Positions 34,331 to 43,800 of a stretch of DNA of 64,000 nt are shown in pieces. The stretch covers positions 53,063,246 to 53,127,245 of the forward strand of contig OV277866.1 in assembly GCA_922989275.2 (NCBI GenBank). Direction: 5' to 3'. The translations under genes and the position numbers were made by a program. Origin of the DNA: Gari tellinella. Lineage: Eukaryota > Mollusca > Bivalvia > Cardiida > Psammobiidae. Below the pieces are notes generated by a model. That model saw nothing but the letters and a program-made list of their open reading frames with translations. It did no database searches and was not told where the DNA came from. How positions within the stretch are numbered: position 1 is the stretch's first letter; each line of letters opens with the position of its first letter.

Positions 34331-34824
34331 GTAGGTAACCATTCAACACGATAAAAAACGCGATAGCCCGCTATCGGCGTACCGGTGCAGTTGAATTATC
34401 GATCGATTAAGCGTTATCGCACATACAGGTAACGGACGACACCATTTTCGGGAAAATGCAGATTTGAGTATACGTTACTTCTCCATTTGTCCTTTCTCCA
34501 TGCTATTGTAAAAGGTAAAGTTAGCCCTATCAAGTCTCCGTACAATCGGGCAATTTTCAAAAGTTATTTAGGGTAACACCAGAAGTGTTCCAAAATCAAA
34601 ATGTGGTCGAATGTTCGAATTCAAGGCAATTCGAACATTTCACAACGAAGCTAGCAAAATAAATAGACAGGTTCTATATTTCACTATCTGTGTACAAAAC
34701 AGTGACGGCGTGCTAGAAATTATTAAGAAATCGAGTGTCAGTCCATCAGGCGCCACAGTTCGATCTGTCCATTCATGTTTACAAGTCTTTTCGCTCATCT
34801 ATTAGAACCAACGAACCTAGAATT

Positions 34825-37800
34825 ATGAGTCTCGGATTGAGGTATAATTGGTAGCCCTTCGATTTGTGTAGGACAACATGAAGAATAAATAAGAGGAATA
34901 GACCCAGATCAAAACAATGCAAAAATAAAGAAAAAAAATTCAGAATCGAAATAACATTGACATTAGACATGTTAGACTTCGGTTACTTCTGCCATGTCTG
35001 TATCGACCGTTGGTACTCATTTTACAGCTGTGCAGAGTCTCTATGTGTTGGCAACTCTATGTGGTTTTCTTTAACTCTTGATGAATAGCATTTGATTCAT
35101 AAACGTAAACAACAGGCTGGTTCTAGAATCTGTTTGGTGCTGACTAAGAAATAGAAGTTTCCAATAATCGCCGAATCTGACACAAAACCCTTCAAAATTA
35201 TCAAGGGGAAGGAGGGTTATCATGCACACAAAACTGGCAGAGTATTTGGCACGACGAAGGTGGCCAGTATACGGAAGAAGAAGAAGAATTTCATACACCA
35301 TTTCCCTCCCCTCTCTCCTTCTTCTTCAATGATAATACCCTGGTAGCGCCACACAAGCCGTATTGGTCTCTCCAATGGGGTGTTGTAGATGGTTCACCTG
35401 TTCTTTTTCCTAACTTCTCGATCACTACATGCTTGACTGGAACGGGAAAAATGTCAGCCCTAGGTGGGACTGAAACGCACGACCACCAGTGACCTCAACA
35501 TAGGTCTGGCACTCTATCGATACCCACCTCCACAGCCACTACATTTCACTCCCTTTCACTTTTTAGATCTTGTTAAGCTCTAACGAAGACAGAATGATTC
35601 CTGTTGCATGACCAGTCAAACACTTATGACACCATTAAAGTGAAACAGGAAAAATGTGTGCCCTAGGTGGGACACGAACCCTCGACCACCTCAACACTAG
35701 TACGGCGCTCTACGGACTGAGCTATCTGGGCGGTCTATCTATACCCACCTCAACAACCGCTACAATGCAAAGCCTTACACTTTCCCATACTCTTTTCTGC
35801 CTTTACTTTTTATTTCTTTTTTCTCAGTGGAAATCGATACCTTAGTATACATCAAATTTCTGTTTTCTTTAACTAATACTGTCTTGTGACATTTCTTTGG
35901 AATTATCAATAAAAGACGATTCCAAAGAGATGTTATAAGACAGAGTTAGATGGAGTAATATTTAATAATTTAGAGAATTTTAGAATCTTTAATAATTTAG
36001 AGAATTTTAGTATCTGACCTACGACAGCATTCCTAAGACTTGCCTTAGAAACGTGTTCAGTAAAGGAGTCGATGGCTATCAATTGCGAGTTGGCTACCTG
36101 GTCTGAAATACAGTGGAGAACATGTTAGTCCGTTTAAACGCAAACTCATTGCAATGAAATAGAGAAAATGACAACTTTTTGACAATTCTGACTTATGGTT
36201 TTAATCTGAGTGGCAAACAGTTTGGAGCCGGATCAGACGCCGGGTTACCCGGTGTCTGATCTGGCTCCAAACTGTTTGCAATGAAAATAATAGTTTCAGC
36301 GTAAAGCGGTTATTTGGAAAGAAAACGTTTTCTCTACTGTACTCTGAACGCTGCACACGGGGCACAAACTGCTTACCTAAACAGCAAAGAGTGGTAACTG
36401 AACAAGCTACAGGTCTGTAGCTCAATGGTCAAGCTTACAAACATTGATGAAAGGTTACAAATTCATTAGCGAATTAAGTTGCCATACTAGGGTAAACTAT
36501 ACTAGTAACTAGAGTTGGAAATAAACGTGCAAGCTTCCTACCCTAGTTCCTGTTCACCGCTAGTCTAGTTCAACCCAGCTCAGCATGAAGGTAGAACAAG
36601 ATTGCGGACGAAAGTGACAGCTAATAACATCCTGACAGATTAATCAATCACTTAGAAATATATTGTGTCCAATCTTAAAAAAAGATAATTAATTAAAGCA
36701 GTAAATATTATTATTCAACTGCTGCATTTGACGTTTTAATAATATTTATACAGATTGGGTCAATATTTGGCGTCATTGCACATTTTCATCATCATCATCA
36801 TCGGATTTTTGATTAACGTGCAGGGATGGGAGTATTGTCCACATTAGTGGGCTCCCTTCCAGGTAACTGGCTAGCTGCAGAATCTCCAGGCTTTTCTATC
36901 ATGTGGGTCAACTGCTGCGAGTCCCAATTCTTGGCGGTCTCTTACAGTCAGCTCCCGCCATGACATCTCGGGCCTCCCAGGCCCACGCTTTCCTGCAACT
37001 TTCATAACTCTGGCGCACTAAATAGCTCCAGTGGAGCGTTCAACGTGCCCATACCATCGAAAAGATATTGTCAGCAAGTCAGAAATGTCCCCGCCCTAAT
37101 GTTTACATGAGTCTCGCTTCTTCAGCTTCTTCAGGTCACATTCTCGCAGAAAAACCTAGAGGGCATTCACAGCGAGCTCACTCTGTGCATTTTGTTTGAT
37201 TGTGAACTGGAGTTGATATATTACATCATACAAGTTTACCCTAGTACAGCGCTAGTATGGCGACTAAACTCACTCTATAATGTTGGAGATTTCCATTTGG
37301 GGCATTGTTCAGTGACTGTGCTCTTGTTAATATTCAGAACAACACTATTAACCCTTTACCTCATAGCCTGTTTCCAGTTTTAAAAACATGTGACCACTTA
37401 AAGCAGGCTGAAAGTAAAGCAGAATGCGTCGTAAGGGGTATTCTGCTTTACTTTCAACCTGCTTTAAGCCATTATCTGCTAGAATTTAGAAAACATTTCT
37501 TATGATACATATTCATGATTTTAAAAATTGGATCTATTTTCTTTAGTGCAATAATAAATGAATGTCGTAAAAAGGAGTATTTAAGGGGGAATGGGTTAAG
37601 ATATTGATATTTTCTCTCTATTTCTGTTTAGAGCTGAGTTTGCCTTGGACAAAAGTAAGAAAAAGAGAAAACGAGAACTGGCAGAAGAACAGAAGCAAGA
37701 GATTCGGGAGGCCTTCGACTTGTTTGATACTGACAAAGACAGGGCTATAGATTACCATGAGCTTAAAGTAAGTATTTAATGTATCACTTATTATTGCTAT

Positions 37801-40800
37801 AGAAAAGCAGATGCTTTACAGATAGTGTAGGCTCAGATACTGTAGGTTTAACTTCAGATACAATTGAGTCCAAATCAGACACTAACGTATCTGAATTTAC
37901 AGTATCTGAGCCTACAGTTTTATACTACTGTACCTACAGAACATGATCATACAGAGTTACACTATTGTATCTGAACCTACAGTACATTACACTACTATAT
38001 CTGAGCCTACAGTATATTACACTACTATATCTTAGCCTACAGTATATTACACTACTATATTTGAGCCTACAGTATCTTACACTACTGTATCTGAACCTAC
38101 AGTATATTACACTACTATATCTGAGCATACAGTATATTACACTACTGTATCTGAACCTACAGTATATTACACTACTATATCTTAGCCTACAGTATATTAC
38201 ACTACTGTATCTGAACCTACAGTATATTACACTACTATATCTGAGCATACAGTATATTACACTACTATATCTGAGCCTACAGTACATTACACTACTAGTA
38301 CTATATCTGAGCCTACAGTATCTTTAATACATTACTGTATCTGAACCTACAGTATATTACACTACTATATCTGAGCATACAGTATATTACACTACTATAT
38401 CTGAGCCTACAGTATATTACACTACTTTATCTGAGCCTACAGTATATTACACTAGTATATCTGAGCCTACAGTATATTACACTACTATATCTGAGCCTAC
38501 AGTATATTAGTGCTGGGGTAATTAAAAATGTAATTGTAATTAATTGTAATTTGATTACATTTTGGAAGTAATTGAATGTAATGTGTAATTAGGGTAAAAT
38601 TCAATTACATGTAATTGTAATTGTAATTTAATTAATTACATTCTCAAATGCCCTACATTCTCAAATGCCCTGTAATTGAAATTTAATTAAGACTTTTGAC
38701 AAGTAGTTGTAATATAATTAATTACATTTCCAAGTAATTGACCCAGGTCTGTACACTACTATGTCTGAACCTACAGTATATTACACTACTATATCTGAGC
38801 CTACAGTATCTTACACTACTGTATCTGAACCTGAAGCATCTGAACCTACAGTACATTACACTATATAGTATCTGAACCTACAGTATATTACACTACTGTA
38901 TCTGAGCCTACAGTATCTTACACTCCTATATCTGAGCCTACAGTATAGTACACTGCTATGTCTGAACCTACAGTATATTACACTACTATATCTGAGCCTA
39001 CAGTATCTTACACTACTGTATCTGAACCTGCAGCATCTGAACCTACAGTACATTACACTATATAGTATCTGAACCTACAGTATATTACACTACTGTATCT
39101 GAGCCTACAGTATCTTACACTCCTATATCTGAGCCTACAGTATAGTACACTGCTATGTCTGAACCTACAGTATATTACACTACTATATCTGAGCCTACAG
39201 TATCTTACACTACTGTATCTGAACCTGCAGCATCTGAACCTACAGTATATTACACTACTGTATCTGAGCCTACAGTATCTTACTCTACTGTACCTACAGA
39301 ACCTAAACATACAGTGTTACGCTACTGTATCTAAACCTGCAGCATCTGAACCTACAGTACATTACACTATAGTATATGAACCTACAGTATATTACACTAC
39401 TATGAGCCTACAGTATATTACACTACTATATCTGAACCTACGTAACAGTATATGTAGGTTCAGATACTGTAGGCTGAAATACTGTAGGTTCAGATATCAT
39501 AATTGTAGACTTATATAATATTGGTGCATATACAACAATTATGCTCAGATCAGCCTCTAAATGACTGATTGCATAAGTAATGAGTGAAAGGTTTTGACTA
39601 GCAAATTAATATAGAAACTAATTCTATTCATTGAAGCAGTGTGGAGATCTGTAAAGGCAAGATACAGTCGAACTTCGATATCTCGAACTCGCTAACCTCG
39701 AACTATCCGAGAGTTGGATACATGAATTACATTACTTCATGCTCCGTTAAGTTGAACATACCCGTGTTTCAAAGTTAAAACGTGGCTATGCCACGTTTTC
39801 ACTTTGAAATACTGGTATGTTCGACATAACCGAGTTCAAGATATCGAAGTTCAACTGTACAGTTGAATGCAGGAACATTTAAAAATGCAGAAATTGTTTT
39901 ATTATATATGATATAAAGCAGCCAGGATTATTTTCAATCTAACATACGGCAACCTGCTATATAACATACACACCACAACTCATGAGTCTTCTTTTCAATT
40001 GCCACTTAACCCTTTACTCCATACCCTGTTTCTAGTATTGTAGACAAGTGGCCACTTAAAGCAATTTGAAAATAAAGTAGAATGTACCCTCAAGATGCAT
40101 TCTGCTTTACTGTCAGCCAGCTTCAAGCTATCATCTGCTAAAATATAGAAAATATTTCTTATGATACATACTCATGAGTCATGATCCTATCAAGTGGGAC
40201 TGTATTTTTCAGCCTAGGAAAATACAAAAGGCTTATTTATGGGAGAATGGGCTAATTTAGTTTATGTATTTTAGGTTGCAATGAGAGCCCTTGGTTTTGA
40301 TGTGAAGAAGACAGATGTGTTGAAAGTATTACGGGACTATGACAGGGAGGGTACTGGCAAAATCACTTTTGAAGATTTCAACGAAGTCAGTAAGTAGAAA
40401 TGTGGTTTATGAGTATTTTTGGTGAATAACAGGGCTCCAGATAAAAGGGAATGAACTGAACAAATTCAACATTCTCTCACTTATTTCAGCACCAAATCCT
40501 ATGGTGTTATACTCATTAGAATTGTCTCGAAGAGACTATTCTAATGAGTAGTGACACTAAAGGGTTTAATGCAGAAATAAAGATTTTAGTTTTTGAAATA
40601 CTCCCCTTATCTGGAGTTCTGAATAAGGTTGATTAGGAAACAAAAAGCATTCAGTGGTCTAGTCTGCGAAATTAAGTTTTAAGTTTGATAAAAAATTTCT
40701 ACTACATTATTTACTGCAAAGTAAATTCCTTACTTCTGATTGGCTAAGGAGCCGTAGACGTGCACCCATGTACCATGTGACTAACAGGGTACATATAATT

Positions 40801-43800
40801 TTTGCAGCAATTTCATTGGCTGACAGGTGCCTCAGTCTTGCTTTGCAGAAAAAAGATGACCGACTGCTCGACAGGATTGTGTGCATTCAATCGTTTATCC
40901 TCTGTTTTATGTTCATTTCGGCTATGAACTAACTGGGGTATGGATCTTTGAACAGTCACATTTTTATGCCCTCCGTCCGTCCGTAACAGGTTAAGTAGAT
41001 TTTACCGTTTCGTCTAGCATCAACACCGCTTACTTAAATGCTTGGATACTTATACAGTTGTTGCCTTGGACCATTCCCATTCCACCAATATCACCCAACC
41101 TTGATCTTGACCTTGACCTAATTTGGGCTTAGAATATTTTAAATGGGCTATTTCTTGGTTAACTAGATTTTACCGTTTCGTCTAGCATCAGCATAACTGA
41201 CTACAATGTTTTGATACTTATACAGTTGTTGCCTTGGATCACTACCAATCCACCCATATTACCCAACCTTGATTTTGACCGTGACCTAATTTGGACTTAG
41301 AAAAAAATCAGAATACCGGTTTATATTGTCAAGGATGCCACCGGGGGCATAAGTGTTTATTGAACGTGCATTCTTGTTTCTTATTTTCTTGGAGGTTTGG
41401 CGCTGATGTCAACAAGCTTGTCCTTTTTTCTTTTGAATAAAAACCAACATGACATAATTTACTTGTGTAAACGTCATCTGTTTTGATGAGGGTTTATTCC
41501 CAGCTGGTAAAATCATGTAACCCTCTCCTAACCGCTGAGGCAACATGATTTTCCTCAGCTAGGAATAAATCCTCAAGTACCCTGGGCAGAAATTATATTG
41601 TCAAGGATGCCACCGGGGGCATAATTGTTTATTGAACGCGCATTCTTGTTTCTTATTTTCTTGGAGGTTTGACGCTGATGTCAACAAGCTTGTCCTTTTT
41701 TCTTTTGAATAAAAACCGTCAGAAACATGACATAATTTACTTGTGTAAACGTCATCTGTTTTGATGAGGATTTATTCCCAGCTGGTAAAATCATGTAACC
41801 CTCTCCCAACCGCTGAGGCAACATGATTTTCCTCAGCTAGGAATAAATCCTCAAGTACCCTGGGAAGAAATTATATAACTAATAATGTGCTGCAACCCAG
41901 CTGAACAACCAGTTATTGTGTTTCAGTGACAGACATGATGTTGGAGAGAGACCCACAGGAAGAAATTCTCAAAGCTTTTAAGTTGTTTGATGATGACAGC
42001 TCAGGCAAAATAAGTTTAAGAAATCTAAGACGAGTTGCAAGGTAATAGCATGAAATATTTTGTAACTTGTAATTATTCTAAATTCATACTATGTCTGGCC
42101 ACAACTTTTAACATTGGCCATAACTTTTGCAATTACATGTGATAGAAACTTTACATTTGGCATGTATTCACATTTGAAGAAGCTCTTGAGCTCAGTACAA
42201 TCTTGGTTATGACAGACAAAGGTCAAGGACATTTATAGGTCAAATAGGATGAATTTAACCTTGGCCATAATTTAAATCTAACTGTGGTACATACTTCATA
42301 TTTGGCATACTACTATTTACAGTCAAACTTTGATATCTCGAACTCACTTAATTCGAAGTATCCGATTTGTCGACACATGAATTGCATTATTTCATGCTCG
42401 GTTAAGTCGAACATACCAGTATTTCAAATTTAAAACGTGGCTTATGTTCGACCTTACCGAGTTCGAGATATCGAAGTTCAACTGTACTTGAATTGAAAAG
42501 CTCTTGAACTCAGTAGAAGTTGGGTCATGTCAAACTAAGGTCAAGGTCATTTGGAGGCCATGCTTACATGAGAGGGCATAGTGTTTCACAAACAACTCGT
42601 GTTTTTATGCCCCCAGCATCGACAGATGCGGGAGCATATAGTAATCGTCCTGTCCGTCCGTCCTTCAGTCCGTCCGTCCGTAACCAGGTTAAGTAGATTT
42701 TACCGTTTCGTCTAGCAACAACACCACTTATTCAAATGCTTGGATACTTATACAGTTGTTGCCTTGGACCATTCCCTAGCCACCAATAATACCCAACCTT
42801 GATTTTGACCTTGACCTTGACCTAATTTGGACTTAGAATATTTTGAGTGGGCTATATCTTGGTTAATTAGATTTTACCGTTTCGTCTAGCATCAACACCG
42901 CTTACTCCAATGCTTGGATACTTATACAGTTGTTGCCTTGGACCATTCCCTATCCATATATCACCCAACCTTGATTTTGACCTTGACCTAATTTGGACTT
43001 AGAAAAAATTCAAAATATACTGTCAAGGTTGCCACCGGGGGCATAAGCGTTTATTGAACGCGCAGTCTTGTTTCATCTTGCTTTAATCGGTCAACTGCTT
43101 TATATGTAAGACTCAAGTTCTTATAGTGAAAATGATAGTAGGAGTTTAACATAATGGTGATAGAGATAAGTTTCGCATTTGCTTTTAAAATTTAATCCTA
43201 ATTATAATAGTTACCTTTCTCAAGCAGATCAAGATCACACAGATGTTGATTGATAATAAAAAACTTGATTTTTCTTACTTGTCTGCAATTTTGATTTGCA
43301 CTTAGATTCGAGATTCTTATGTCGGATCCTTACGGCTATTTCTTATTTAATTTTAGCCTGCTTTAAGCTACTATCTACTAGGACAACGAAAATATTTCAT
43401 GACTGTATAAAATGGAACGCCATGTATTTTCATCAGTCATGGAATAACTTAAAGAAGTCAAAAGAAGTACTAATTGGTATATGACAAAAAGTTGTCCTCT
43501 ACTAGATGATCTCCACTGTTTAACCCATAACCACATAACCTGTTTCTTGTTTTGAAGACAGGTGGCCACTTAAAGCAGGCTGAAAGTTAAGCAGAATGCA
43601 CCTTAAGGTACATTCTGTCTTACTTTCAACCTTATTTTAGCTACTATCTGCTAGGATACAGACTATATTTATTATGGTACACATTCATGACTAGGTAGAT
43701 TGGAATTATTTTCTTTAGTTGAGGATTTTAATTAAATGTGATAAAAGGTGCTTCTATGGGGGAAAAGGTTATGTTTTAACCCTTTCCCCAATAAAAGCGC

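Larger units (their letters stand above)
31774..34515. repeat. 40-bp inverted repeat bracketing 2.7 kb
   Basis: CATGGAGAAAGGACAAATGG AGAAGTA at 31791-31817 reappears as the reverse complement TACTTCTCCATTTGTCCTTT CTCCATG at 34475-34501, with weaker matching outward. Between them lie two blocks of tandem repeats. It may be the ends of one non-autonomous element upstream of CETN3. Confidence 0.5.

Noticed and set aside
34994..35012. Alternative CETN3 first exon starting at ATG 34994
   Set aside because: It would end in phase 1, whereas exon 2 needs phase 2, and it does not give the family N-terminus; 34825-34841 does both.
37934..39310. Long ORFs on both strands (60-120 codons, 10-residue periodic peptides) and a CRISPR-like look
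   Set aside because: They are translations of a 30-bp satellite in a CETN3 intron; 30 is a multiple of three, so no stops arise. The repeats are directly adjacent with no unique spacers, so this is not a CRISPR array.
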